This document shows positions 45,853-54,839 of a stretch of DNA of 64,000 nt, one piece after another (the stretch's first letter is position 1; each line of letters opens with the position of its first letter). This DNA comes from JABMPR01 sp964508765 (GTDB lineage: Bacteria; Fidelibacterota; UBA8477; JABMPR01), in the NCBI GenBank assembly GCA_964508765.1, contig CAZDVD010000003.1, forward strand, positions 1 through 64,000, in the 5' to 3' direction. The notes below the pieces were generated by a model. That model saw only the letters and a list, made by a program, of their open reading frames with translations. It did no database searches and was not told where the DNA came from. Position numbers and translations under genes: made by a program.

Positions 45853-47380
45853 TAAAACCCTCCCCCGGATTGTGGTTACTGGGGCATCAGGATTTATTGG
45901 CAGGAACTTTCTCGAAACCTATCAGGATGAATTTCAGATATTCGCCATTGCACGACGGAGCCAGCAGGAAGTAGGCATTGTCCGCCATAAAAACATCACC
46001 TGGTTTCTCGCAGATGTGGCGGATAGAGATAATATTCATGATGTTATCAGTGAAATTCAGGAAAGCGGGGGAGCGGACTATTTTATCCATCTCGCAGCCT
46101 TTTTCGACTTCTCTAATGAGCCCAATGATGAATATGAACGAACCAATGTTCTGGGTTCAAAAATAGTATTTGAAGAAGCAGCCTGTCTGAATCTCAAGCG
46201 ATTTATCTTTGCCAGCTCATTGGTTGTTTCTGAATTCCCCCAAAATGGTACCAGGCTCAATGAGCAAAGCACACTGGATGCGGATTTTCCATATGCAGTC
46301 ACCAAAATCGCCGGGGAAGCCATGGCTAAGAAATGGTCTGAGACCTATCCCTGTACGGTTGTGCGTTTTGCTGCTGTTTACAGTGATTGGTGTGAATATG
46401 GACCCCTTTATAAATTCTTAGAAACCTGGTCAAACAGATCCTGGAAATCAAGAATACTCGGTGGGAATGGAGAATCATCGGTTCCTTACATTCACATAGT
46501 TTGTCTGGTGAGGATGTTAAAATCAATTCTTGATAAAACGGAGAAGCTGAAACCTTTTGATGTACTCATTGCCAGTCCCGACGATAGTACCAGCCATCAG
46601 GAACTATACGATTTAAGTACAAGATTCGTATTTGGTGAAAAGCGTAGATCCATACATATGCCCGTATTGTTGGCCAGATTGGGTGTCTACCTCATGGATT
46701 TTGCAGGAAGACTGATTGGTCAACGTCCTTTTGAACGTCCCTGGATGATGAAATATATAGACGAGCGGATGGATGTAGATGCGTCCTATACCAGAAATGA
46801 GTTGAATTGGGAGGTGATTCAACGCTATCGGCCAGAACGCAGAATTTTGCATGTCATTGAGCATATGAAAACCTTCCCCTCTGAGTGGCATCAAAAGAAT
46901 ACCATGGCTCTGTACAAATCACCTGAAAGACCAAACCTTGAAATTTCAGGGGCATTGGTACAGTTGGAAGATCAAATTCTCACCGCTCTACATGATCAGA
47001 TTATGAATGGGGATCCCAAACGCTACATCTCTTACAAGAAAATGGATCCCGAAAAATTGGCCTGGTATCTGGGAATTGTCTACAATCTCCTCAAGGTTTC
47101 GGTTCGCACCGGTGATCGATTATCCATGTCCAACTATGCACGTTTCATCGCTAGTATTCGTATCCATGAAGGTTTTAAATTATCTGAGGTCGTGGATGTT
47201 TATGAAACCCTCGCTGAATTGGTTATCCAGCAACTTCTTGATTATGCTTCAGTTAAGCATCTTGAGGAACGAATCCGCGATGACATTGATCTGACCATTC
47301 AGATGGCAGTTGATGAAATCGAAGACGCCTACGATATAGCTCAAGCCCCCGCCTCCTACATTCGATTTCATAACAGATAG
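45845..47380 (+). CDS. NAD-dependent epimerase/dehydratase fused to RsbRD-like helical domain
   Basis: A 511-residue protein. The TTG start has GGAGG 5-9 nt upstream. Residues 1-330 are an extended SDR with the nucleotide motif VTGASGFIGRNF (11-22) and an active-site YAVTK (YxxxK). The last 170 residues are helical and resemble the N-terminal domain of RsbRD-type regulators, with VRTGDRLSMSNYARF, IHEGFKLSEVVDVYETL and a final helix DLTIQMAVDEIEDAYD. Such domains usually sit on stressosome or kinase proteins, so a fusion to an SDR is unusual. The substrate is unknown. It overlaps the upstream membrane gene. Confidence 0.82.
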   Translation: MTDKTLPRIVVTGASGFIGRNFLETYQDEFQIFAIARRSQQEVGIVRHKNITWFLADVADRDNIHDVISEIQESGGADYFIHLAAFFDFSNEPNDEYERTNVLGSKIVFEEAACLNLKRFIFASSLVVSEFPQNGTRLNEQSTLDADFPYAVTKIAGEAMAKKWSETYPCTVVRFAAVYSDWCEYGPLYKFLETWSNRSWKSRILGGNGESSVPYIHIVCLVRMLKSILDKTEKLKPFDVLIASPDDSTSHQELYDLSTRFVFGEKRRSIHMPVLLARLGVYLMDFAGRLIGQRPFERPWMMKYIDERMDVDASYTRNELNWEVIQRYRPERRILHVIEHMKTFPSEWHQKNTMALYKSPERPNLEISGALVQLEDQILTALHDQIMNGDPKRYISYKKMDPEKLAWYLGIVYNLLKVSVRTGDRLSMSNYARFIASIRIHEGFKLSEVVDVYETLAELVIQQLLDYASVKHLEERIRDDIDLTIQMAVDEIEDAYDIAQAPASYIRFHNR

Positions 47381-47459
47381 TCCAGTTACTACCGATTGAT
47401 CCTCAGGGTCAATTTTGGATAGATAAAATGGGACATAAACAAACCAACAAGACTATCCT

Positions 47460-47549
47460 TTGAAACTCCTGATACACGACTACATCACTCTGGCCATCCA
47501 ATTGGCCATAGATGAAATCAAAGATGTGTATGAAAATGTCCCGCGCTAA
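47460..47549 (+). pseudogene. Remnant of a duplicated C-terminal helix of the SDR/RsbRD fusion
   Basis: A 29-residue frame (TTG start, TAA stop) whose translation HDYITLAIQLAIDEIKDVYE aligns with DDIDLTIQMAVDEIEDAYD at the end of the preceding gene, 11 of 19 identical. It starts 79 nt after that gene's stop. It has no ribosome site and is too short to act alone, so it is most likely a leftover of a tandem duplication or of an earlier longer gene. Confidence 0.6.
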
Positions 47550-47557
47550 GGGATGAT

Positions 47558-48088
47558 TTAAACAGTCAATGTGGCGAGTTCCGCCTGACAAGTCTGACAA
47601 AACTTATCTGACTTTTGATCCATTTCTTCTACATAGGTGGTTGAAACCATGACGCAACCTGGCTTCAGGCAGTGTTTTAAGCCAAAAGCGTGTCCCAATT
47701 CATGAATCAGACATTTCAAGAGACGTTCTGAATACAAGATGGGGTCCTCAGCCAGACCATATCTGCTGTTGTGAAGACGGTGACCAGAGACCAGGGCAGC
47801 TGAGCCTCCCAGATAGGCCTGACCAAAAATGTAGCTCAGTACCGGAATAAAGAGATCCAGTTCCGTAATACCCACAATCTTGTTTTCCTCCCCAGCTACC
47901 GCCACCAATTTCTGGATAATTTCATTGGCATTGTATTGGGATCGGACCGGGTCAAAATAGGGATTCATATCAAAAGGGTGTGCACTTAGACGCGTTTCCA
48001 TTTTAAATCTTCTGCTAATGATGGAGAGCATCTTTTCCAGCTCTTCAACAGCAGAGAATTGTAAGGGAATAATCTTGATCACGGACAC
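47558..48088 (-). CDS. amzA: Archaemetzincin family zinc metallopeptidase
   Basis: A 176-residue protein with the full archaemetzincin motif HELGHAFGLKHC followed by C145: H129, E130, H133, H139, C140, C145, with a second zinc pair C164/C167 (CQTC). It is a cytoplasmic peptidase fold; bacterial substrates are unknown. It is the last gene of the minus-strand block, 20 nt after the sigma-54 activator gene, and could be co-transcribed with it. Archaemetzincins are scattered in bacteria, so horizontal transfer is possible. Confidence 0.88.
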   Translation of the reverse strand: MSVIKIIPLQFSAVEELEKMLSIISRRFKMETRLSAHPFDMNPYFDPVRSQYNANEIIQKLVAVAGEENKIVGITELDLFIPVLSYIFGQAYLGGSAALVSGHRLHNSRYGLAEDPILYSERLLKCLIHELGHAFGLKHCLKPGCVMVSTTYVEEMDQKSDKFCQTCQAELATLTV

Positions 48089-48108
48089 GTGTCGGATCCT
48101 GATCTAGT

Positions 48109-49449
48109 CTATTTGGCCTTTTCGATTTTGTATTTTTTGATTTTGCTGTAGAGAGTAACGCGATCCACTCCTAAGGCTTTGGCAGCATGGGAAATATTCC
48201 AGTCATATTTTTTAAGAATATTTTCAATATGATGATGTTCCATATCCTGGATGGATTCCCAGGTTGGTTTATCAATGTTCTGTTCAAAGGGAAGGTCTTT
48301 TAACTGAACGGTATCCCCGTTACCTATGACAATGGCTCTTTCGATGAGATTTTCTAACTCACGGACATTGCCTGGGAAGGCATAATTTCGCAAAGCTTTG
48401 GCAGCCCGCTTGCCAATATGACGGGTTCCCTTGTTCATTTGATCTGCATAGAGCTTCACAAAGTGTTCCGACAATAATTTGATGTCTTCCACACGCTCAC
48501 GGAGTGGTGGAATGGTGATTGCAAATACATTTAATCGGTAATAGAGATCTTCCCTAAACTCTCCATTCTTCACCATGGTTGTCAGGTCTCTATTGGTGGC
48601 GCAGATCACCCGGAAGTCAGATTTAAACTCACGGTTTCCACCCACTCTGGTAAATTGCTTTGTTTCCAGCACCCTTAAAATTTCAATCTGCATTTTCATG
48701 GAGATGGTAGAAATTTCATCCAGGAAAAGAGTGGCACCATCAGCCATTTCAAATTTACCCTTGCGGGCATATTGGGCACCGGTAAAGGCACCTCTCTCGT
48801 GGCCGAAGAGCTCACTTTCCATGAGATTTTCAGCAATGGCACCACAATGCACGGTGACCATGGGAAAGAAACGTCTCGATGAGTTCATATGAATTGCTTT
48901 GGCGATGAGTTCCTTTCCAGTACCGCTATCACCATTGATGATCACTGTTGAATCAGTCTCTGCCACAACCCTGACCTGTTCCAGGACATTGAGAATGCCT
49001 TCGCTCTCACCGATGATATCCTCAACATTGACCAGGCTTTGGATGCGATCCTGGAGGGATAGGTTTTCATGGCTAAGCTGAATGGACTGGCTGGCATTGC
49101 GAATGATATGGGTGACTGCATCTGGGTCGAAAGGCTTACATACATAGTCGTAGGCGCCATCCTTCAAGGCTTGAACCGCTGAATCAACCGATGCGAAGGC
49201 GGTCATGATGATGACAACCATATCTTCATTGATGGCTTTGATACGACGGTTTAATTCAAGGCCATCCATACCGGGAAGCTTGATATCAATGAGGACGATA
49301 TGGAAATGAAAGGCCTCAATTTTTTTCAAGGCAATTTTGGCATCTTCGGCAGTATCTACGGTATAGCCATCCTCAATAAACCAGTTGGATAGTGAATCGC
49401 GTACTGAGAGTTCGTCATCGACGACCAATATGGAAAGATTATTATCCAT
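48109..49449 (-). CDS. NtrC-family sigma-54-dependent response regulator
   Basis: The ATG at 49449 has GGGAGGG 6 nt upstream; a TTG 9 codons earlier is rejected. About 446 residues. The receiver has D55 (LIDIKLPGMDG), the AAA+ domain has Walker A GDSGTGKE and the sigma-54 contact GAFTGA (HERGAFTGA), and the C-terminal helix-turn-helix is Fis-like (SHAAKALGVDRVTLYSKI). It overlaps the sensor kinase gene by 8 nt, so they form a cognate pair. The likely target is the sigma-54-like promoter upstream of the first gene at 55550, which would make the operon self-regulated. Confidence 0.93.
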   Translation of the reverse strand: MDNNLSILVVDDELSVRDSLSNWFIEDGYTVDTAEDAKIALKKIEAFHFHIVLIDIKLPGMDGLELNRRIKAINEDMVVIIMTAFASVDSAVQALKDGAYDYVCKPFDPDAVTHIIRNASQSIQLSHENLSLQDRIQSLVNVEDIIGESEGILNVLEQVRVVAETDSTVIINGDSGTGKELIAKAIHMNSSRRFFPMVTVHCGAIAENLMESELFGHERGAFTGAQYARKGKFEMADGATLFLDEISTISMKMQIEILRVLETKQFTRVGGNREFKSDFRVICATNRDLTTMVKNGEFREDLYYRLNVFAITIPPLRERVEDIKLLSEHFVKLYADQMNKGTRHIGKRAAKALRNYAFPGNVRELENLIERAIVIGNGDTVQLKDLPFEQNIDKPTWESIQDMEHHHIENILKKYDWNISHAAKALGVDRVTLYSKIKKYKIEKAK

Positions 49450-51115
49450 TGTGAGCCCTCCCGGAGCTAAGTTCAAAAGTGAATTTCATTGAGGTACCAG
49501 CACCAGGAGCTGAATCAACAGTAACTTTAGCCTTATGCTGTTCTAGTATTCCATAGGTGACCGCTAATCCCAACCCGATTCCAGACATTTCTTTTTTGCT
49601 GGAGAAGAAGGGCTCAAATATATGCTCCTGGTCCTCCTCAGAAATGCCAATCCCATTGTCTTTGATTTCTATGGTAACATGATCCAAATCTGAATTGTAA
49701 CTGCGGTAGGTTACATGACTATCTGGTCCTGGACTCACTGCTTCCAGAGCATTTGTGAGTACTGCCAGACAGGCCTGGATGATTTGATTTCCATTGCCGC
49801 TGATTAAATCTTTGCTGGCAGAGAAATCAGTAGTCAGTGTCACATCAGAGATCTGGAAACTATGCTGGATAAGCTGTTCGGTCTCAGCCAGTACGTCGTT
49901 CAAGTGGACCTCATCAAATTTTTCACTGCCATCCCTGGAAAAATTAAGCAGTCCCTTAACAATATTCCCACACCTTTTAGTTTCAGATTGAATCATATCG
50001 AGATGCTTAAGGATAGCTTCCTTTTTTTCCTCTGTGAGTACAGGATTCTGCAGGATGCGCGAAACCAGTTTGGCATAAGTTAAAACACCGGCGAGGGGGT
50101 TATTAATTTCATGGGCCACAGAGGATGAAAGACGTCCCAACGAGGCGAGTCGTTCGATCTGATAGATCTCATTTTGAGTTCTGGCAATATCCTCAGATTT
50201 GGTGCGGACTTTGGTTTCCAGCTCATTTGACCACTGATGTAATTCCCGACTGCTCTCATTGATGGATTCCAACATGGTATTCAGTGCAACACCTACATGG
50301 TGAATATCAGATAGATCGTTGGGTTGGAGATTTACCCTGACTGATAAATTTCCCGCTGAAACTTCACGACTGGCATCTACGATACGCTTGAGTGGTTTAT
50401 GAATCCGGCGCTTAACAAAAAATAGTAAAGCTCCCATGATGGTAATGAGGAAGAGTAGGAAGAGACCAAAATATTCGTACAGGAGTTGACTTAATGTGTC
50501 ATCCATTTCATTGAGCGGTAATTCAATTTCAAGGAATCCCAAAACCTCCGAATCGATATACGTCTGGTGACAACCGGAGGACCGGCACTCTGGGGTTGAC
50601 ATAATGGGTGAAAGAACAATCATGTTTCGACCATTGACAGCATCTCTGTTGTAGACACATGTTTCAAGCATGCCCCACTCGGCTGGATCAACTTCACTAT
50701 GACAATGGGTACAGGGTGTCATTGGTTCTTGCTCTAAGCCAGAGGCTAGGGCATTTGGGGAATAATGTCTAACCTCACCTTCATCATTGTAGATGCGGAT
50801 GGCACCTACACCTGGAACATCTTGAATATTTGTGATAGCCAGGGTGAGTTCAGCATGGTCCTCGCGGATCATACTTGAACGGATGCTGAGGTCAACCATG
50901 GCAGACATTCTTTTGCCACAGCGTGTTAAGACATTTTCTAGATAGTTGTTCGATATGGAAAATATTAACCAGGCCAGAAAAATGAAGAGTAGCAAGGACA
51001 TAGAGAGGAGTAGACGGACAAGGTGAGTGTAGAGTGATTTTGTCTTGAAAAGACTTTGCGAGGTAAACTTGGAACGCTTTTGGTTCAATTTATCTTGTAC
51101 TGACTCTTTTTCCAT
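49442..51115 (-). CDS. Sensor histidine kinase with periplasmic c-type heme motifs
   Basis: A 557-residue kinase from the ATG at 51115 (GAGG 5 nt upstream). Two membrane helices (about 31-56 and 212-234) enclose a periplasmic domain with CTHCH at 135-139 and a CX4CH motif at 177-183 (CRSSGCH). HAMP spans about 233-285, the phospho-histidine is H335 (SVAHEINNPLAG), and HATPase_c has NGIGIS and GIGLGL. The heme-bearing sensor domain suggests redox, O2, NO or CO sensing, as known for some delta-proteobacterial kinases; the ligand is inference. The partner regulator is encoded immediately downstream with an 8-nt overlap. Confidence 0.9.
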   Translation of the reverse strand: MEKESVQDKLNQKRSKFTSQSLFKTKSLYTHLVRLLLSMSLLLFIFLAWLIFSISNNYLENVLTRCGKRMSAMVDLSIRSSMIREDHAELTLAITNIQDVPGVGAIRIYNDEGEVRHYSPNALASGLEQEPMTPCTHCHSEVDPAEWGMLETCVYNRDAVNGRNMIVLSPIMSTPECRSSGCHQTYIDSEVLGFLEIELPLNEMDDTLSQLLYEYFGLFLLFLITIMGALLFFVKRRIHKPLKRIVDASREVSAGNLSVRVNLQPNDLSDIHHVGVALNTMLESINESSRELHQWSNELETKVRTKSEDIARTQNEIYQIERLASLGRLSSSVAHEINNPLAGVLTYAKLVSRILQNPVLTEEKKEAILKHLDMIQSETKRCGNIVKGLLNFSRDGSEKFDEVHLNDVLAETEQLIQHSFQISDVTLTTDFSASKDLISGNGNQIIQACLAVLTNALEAVSPGPDSHVTYRSYNSDLDHVTIEIKDNGIGISEEDQEHIFEPFFSSKKEMSGIGLGLAVTYGILEQHKAKVTVDSAPGAGTSMKFTFELSSGRAHNG

Positions 51116-51184
51116 GGCGACCTCGAGCTTGCAATTTGGCTGAGTTATTAAAAGCAATAGTTAACTATGCAGAATACATGCCAG

Positions 51185-51991
51185 CTAACAGATATAGGCG
51201 AGGCTGTCGCTAACCTCCCGGAGGTATTCTGAGAATGCTCTTTTAGACAATTTAGATCGACGGACCAAGGCTTGGGACGTTTCATCATCCCTCTTTTCGA
51301 GAAGCTTCTCAAATCGATGAATATCTTCCTGTGAGAGTTTTAAGTATTCATCTTTTCTAAGATACTCAAGTTCCAAAGGGCTTTCCTCCAGCGCCAACTC
51401 GACAAACCAAAGATCCTCTTCCGGACTCAAATAGACGTGTGTATCCTGAATGTGAGTAGCGTTGAACATGGGATTTACTTGAAGAATGGTTCCAGGGACA
51501 GGGGTTCGAAGATAAATAATGTCATCTTCTAGTTGAAGCCAGGCAAAGCACTGTTTTTGGAGTAGGGGTGTTCCTAGCTTGGGGGTCAGAATTTTTTGAA
51601 CGGATGAGAATATTTGCCACATAAATGCATCCATCCCGAGATGAACTTTTCCTTTACCTGTTCTTTTGATCCAGAAGTGCCTGTTGATAAACTGCAGACC
51701 GGGTGTAAACTGAATTACTGAAGACTCGGGGTTTCTAACTTGCAGGAAAGTGGATTTGGTTTGATGCCCAGAACGATGGCTTCTTTTCATCATCTCTTTA
51801 TTAAAATCACATTGATCGCAGTTTTGATTCAGGGGACAAAGTTGATATTCGACGGATTCAGCATCCATCCATATGCATTTTTGTGATTCCATCCTTGGTC
51901 TAACCCTATGTTTCATAGAAACATCAGAAGGGGAAACCTGAGCCACAGGGGAATCCCCTTCAAGGTGTTTGGTAAGTTTGCTTGTTGTCAT
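51185..51991 (-). CDS. Cysteine-rich GcvH-like protein without lipoyl lysine
   Basis: A 268-residue soluble protein. Near residues 39-61 it has a four-cysteine cluster (KCIW, QLCP, NCDQC) of a form I recall from GcvH-annotated proteins in anaerobes. After about residue 95 it has a glycine-cleavage H-like biotinyl/lipoyl fold (KVHLGMDAFMWQIF, YLRTPVPGTILQVN). The position of the lipoyl lysine is an aspartate. A helical C-terminal tail follows. It overlaps the preceding gene by 4 nt (ATGA) and is the fifth gene in the electron-transfer operon. A zinc or iron-sulfur site at the cysteines is possible. Confidence 0.75.
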   Translation of the reverse strand: MTTSKLTKHLEGDSPVAQVSPSDVSMKHRVRPRMESQKCIWMDAESVEYQLCPLNQNCDQCDFNKEMMKRSHRSGHQTKSTFLQVRNPESSVIQFTPGLQFINRHFWIKRTGKGKVHLGMDAFMWQIFSSVQKILTPKLGTPLLQKQCFAWLQLEDDIIYLRTPVPGTILQVNPMFNATHIQDTHVYLSPEEDLWFVELALEESPLELEYLRKDEYLKLSQEDIHRFEKLLEKRDDETSQALVRRSKLSKRAFSEYLREVSDSLAYIC

Positions 51992-52680
51992 TTCGCCGCG
52001 TCAATAAATTCGGATTGGAATTCTTCCCAGATTTCAGGTGAAAGCGACTCCAGGACCCTGTCTTCAATCTCACCACCCTCTTGCAGGAGAATGGGTTGGA
52101 CTGTGAGATTATATTTCCGTTCAGCGAATGCAAGTACATCACGTAGCCTAGCCTGCTCCTGTTGCATCCAATCCTGGGCTTTTTCACCTATTGTGAGCAT
52201 GGCTTTTTCTACATCCCAGCGCTTGGGTGCCATATCAAAAAGCCAGTTCTCTGTAAAATCATTGCTGGTTCTTTTGCTGAATTTGTGAAGTGCTTTCTTG
52301 TTCACTGATTTTACGGTACCGCTCACGGGAGAATAGACTTTCAGGCTTTTCCCTTTACTCATGAGCGTGGCGAGATGATCACCTCGTTCGATATTTTCAC
52401 CAGTCACTTTGTGAAGTTGCAGTGAAACTGGACCTGTCAATGCGGCCAGGAAGTCATCAATGCCAACTTGAACCAGGCCAGCAGTTTTTAGATGGGCCCA
52501 GGTATGAGTTTTATCAAAAAACACACCGCGAGGCAGACGTACTTTGGCCAGCGAAAAGAGGGGTCCTTCAACCTCTTTGAGGTAGGAGTAGAAGGGGACA
52601 AACATGAGAAAAAAGCTGATGATGAGTAAATACTCAATTCCTTTTGTTGAAAACATATCGGTATAGAAAAAACTAGGCAT
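51988..52680 (-). CDS. Membrane-anchored GcvH-like protein without lipoyl lysine (paralog 2)
   Basis: A 230-residue protein with an N-terminal membrane helix (YLLIISFFLMFVPFYSYL). A GcvH-like domain follows (THTWAHL, VQVGIDDFLAALTG, KVYSPVSGTVKSVN). By alignment the lipoyl lysine position is Gly with Lys on either side (SKGKSLK), so lipoylation is unlikely. The C-terminal helical region ends with LLQEGGEIEDRVLESL, shared in part with the paralog at 54840. It lies 12 nt after the HybB-like gene. A structural or assembly role in the membrane complex is inference. Confidence 0.78.
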   Translation of the reverse strand: MPSFFYTDMFSTKGIEYLLIISFFLMFVPFYSYLKEVEGPLFSLAKVRLPRGVFFDKTHTWAHLKTAGLVQVGIDDFLAALTGPVSLQLHKVTGENIERGDHLATLMSKGKSLKVYSPVSGTVKSVNKKALHKFSKRTSNDFTENWLFDMAPKRWDVEKAMLTIGEKAQDWMQQEQARLRDVLAFAERKYNLTVQPILLQEGGEIEDRVLESLSPEIWEEFQSEFIDAAK

Positions 52681-52692
52681 GATTGTGTTACC

Positions 52693-53928
52693 TTATTTTG
52701 TTGGTGCGGTTGCTGTCATGGATTCCATGGTTCTTAACACGGGCATGCGATGAAGCACCCAGCGAAAGATCCAGATCTGAACAAAGAGGATAGCCACAGT
52801 GACTACGATTTCCATCCAGGTTGGGACATAGCGTGGAATTTCATCCCAACGAAAGGCGATAACGGAAATATTCATTCTATTGAGAACGATTCCAATTAAT
52901 GCCATGATTGAAGCAAGTTTGATGGTGAAGGGTGTTCCCAATCTAACCCCCCTGACAAAGAGGATCATGGGGATCAGAACAAAACCGATCATTTCAACCA
53001 AGTACCAAGCTCCCATGGGTGTCATGAGATATCCCAGAGTATGATTGTGAACTGAATCGACAATTTTGAGAAAGAAATAAACAAACATGGCGATGGCGCA
53101 AACTCTGGAGAGTCCCCGGATCATAATGTCATGCTTTGCATCACTATCCTTATCCAATTGATAGGCAAAGACCTTTTGCAAGATGCTTCCCTGGAAAATC
53201 ACCATACTCAAGCCCGCAAAAATACTGGAGATGAAAAATAGAGTGGGGATGAATTCTGAATACCATAGAGGGTGAATCTTGCCCTTGGCCATAAGGAAAA
53301 GAGCGCCCAAACCAGATTGATGCAAGGTGGAAAGGGTGATCCCAAAAACAACTGCACCAATAGTGAGACGCTTTAAGTTTCGTCTTGCTCGTTCAGAACC
53401 TAGCCATTCAGCTATGGTGGGAGAAAACTCGATGAGCTGAGCCACGATATAGAGCATGAAGTGCCAGGCCACCAGAAAGAGAATACTGCTGGTCCCAAAA
53501 GAATTTCCGATAATAGGGTTAATAATATTCCAGGGCTTACCCAGGTCAAGAATCAAGGCAATTGCATAAAAAGTATATGCAAGAAATCCATTTAAAACCG
53601 TAACTCGAATGAGAGGTTTATATTTTTCCAAGCCCAGGATGTAAACCATGAATGTTAAAACATAGGCGCCTCCAGCAAACGCAACACCGGTAACTACGTT
53701 AAAACCTTTCCATAGCCCCCAAGGCATGGTTTGTGTCACATTTGAAACTGCTGAAAGACCATACATAAACCGGATAACAATGATGACGGCAGCCACCAAT
53801 ACCGTAGGTACTGAAATCATGTTAAAAATGGTCCATGGATTGCCACGAGGCTTTAATTCAGAAAGCAAAAACTTCCAGGTACTGGTCGGGCGTGAGTATG
53901 TTTCAGCCAATACGTTGTCACTCATCAT
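52693..53928 (-). CDS. HybB/NrfD-like quinone-interacting membrane protein
   Basis: A 411-residue protein with about 10 membrane helices of the HybB/NrfD/PsrC family: MPWGLWKGFNVVTGVAFAGG and LHQSGLGALFLMA. It is similar in layout to the hydrogenase HybB in this window. It should exchange electrons with quinone. The start overlaps the ferredoxin gene by about 8-11 nt; an AAGGAG site precedes two adjacent ATGs (53928 and 53925). No hydrogenase or molybdopterin subunit is in this operon, so its electron partner is unknown. Confidence 0.88.
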   Translation of the reverse strand: MMSDNVLAETYSRPTSTWKFLLSELKPRGNPWTIFNMISVPTVLVAAVIIVIRFMYGLSAVSNVTQTMPWGLWKGFNVVTGVAFAGGAYVLTFMVYILGLEKYKPLIRVTVLNGFLAYTFYAIALILDLGKPWNIINPIIGNSFGTSSILFLVAWHFMLYIVAQLIEFSPTIAEWLGSERARRNLKRLTIGAVVFGITLSTLHQSGLGALFLMAKGKIHPLWYSEFIPTLFFISSIFAGLSMVIFQGSILQKVFAYQLDKDSDAKHDIMIRGLSRVCAIAMFVYFFLKIVDSVHNHTLGYLMTPMGAWYLVEMIGFVLIPMILFVRGVRLGTPFTIKLASIMALIGIVLNRMNISVIAFRWDEIPRYVPTWMEIVVTVAILFVQIWIFRWVLHRMPVLRTMESMTATAPTK

Positions 53929-54790
53929 CCGCTCCTTCTAGGTCTTCTTTTTCTTCTTTCTTGGTTGCTTCTCTCAAACCCATGAGAAGTGCAGGCCAGA
54001 GAACAAACACGGAAGGAACGCTATAGAGGAATCCCTTGGTTAGTTCTGGGTAGGGTTTGGTTTCAAGATCTGTTTTGAATCCCAGCTCCTCAAAGGGAAC
54101 AGGGGATATGTTTAGCCAGGAAGTTCCACCGGCTTCATACTCTCCATAGACATGATCCACATAGTTATCTGGATCTTCAATAATTCTGCGATGAGCTTCG
54201 CGCAGGATATCACTCCGTTTTCCAAAGATGAGTGCTTCAGCAGGACAATTCTCTACACAGGCTGGTATTTCACCTTCTTTCAACCTGTCGAAACACATCT
54301 GGCATTTGCCAATTTTTGGATTGTTGTCGTCAAACTCGAATTGAGGAATATCAAAGGGACAGGAGATCATGCAATAGCGACAGCCCATACATTTGCCCTC
54401 AGTCCAGGTAACCGGACCTTCAGGATGCTTAACCATGGCTTTAGTCAAACAGGCTGAAGCGCAGGCTGGTTGAGCACAATGCATACATTGTTGTTTGGTG
54501 TAGACTTCACCAACGCTGGTCTCGTGTGCATTGATTACAGACCACTTATCGGGCTGCAATTTTCGTTTTACACTACTATCTGGATAGTCTTCTGGTTCTG
54601 GCAAATTATTAGCTGCTGCACAGGCGAATTCACATTCCTGACAACCTTCACAAAGAGAAATGTCGTGGAGAATGGCATAGAATTCTTCCTGGTTTGGTTC
54701 AGGTTTAGATTTTGCCAGTGCGGAGGCACCACTCAAGCTTGCACCAGCAACCCCTATGGTTTTTAGAAATTCTCGTCTGTCTATAGACAT
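53918..54790 (-). CDS. HybA-like 4Fe-4S ferredoxin with Tat leader
   Basis: A 290-residue protein with a twin-arginine leader (DRREFLKTIG). Cysteine clusters are CEGCQECEFAC, CMHCAQPACASAC, CMGCRYCMISC and CQMCFDR...CVENC, four iron-sulfur clusters in the HybA/DmsB manner. A C-terminal helix (FLYSVPSVFVLWPALLMGL) anchors it, and the tail is acidic. It should sit on the periplasmic side and pass electrons to or from the HybB-like partner. Second gene of the operon, about 50 nt after the first GcvH-like gene. Confidence 0.9.
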   Translation of the reverse strand: MSIDRREFLKTIGVAGASLSGASALAKSKPEPNQEEFYAILHDISLCEGCQECEFACAAANNLPEPEDYPDSSVKRKLQPDKWSVINAHETSVGEVYTKQQCMHCAQPACASACLTKAMVKHPEGPVTWTEGKCMGCRYCMISCPFDIPQFEFDDNNPKIGKCQMCFDRLKEGEIPACVENCPAEALIFGKRSDILREAHRRIIEDPDNYVDHVYGEYEAGGTSWLNISPVPFEELGFKTDLETKPYPELTKGFLYSVPSVFVLWPALLMGLREATKKEEKEDLEGADDE

Positions 54791-54839
54791 ATTTTTTGTC
54801 CTTACAATATTTACTTACAATTATTGGGGAGAGGATTTG

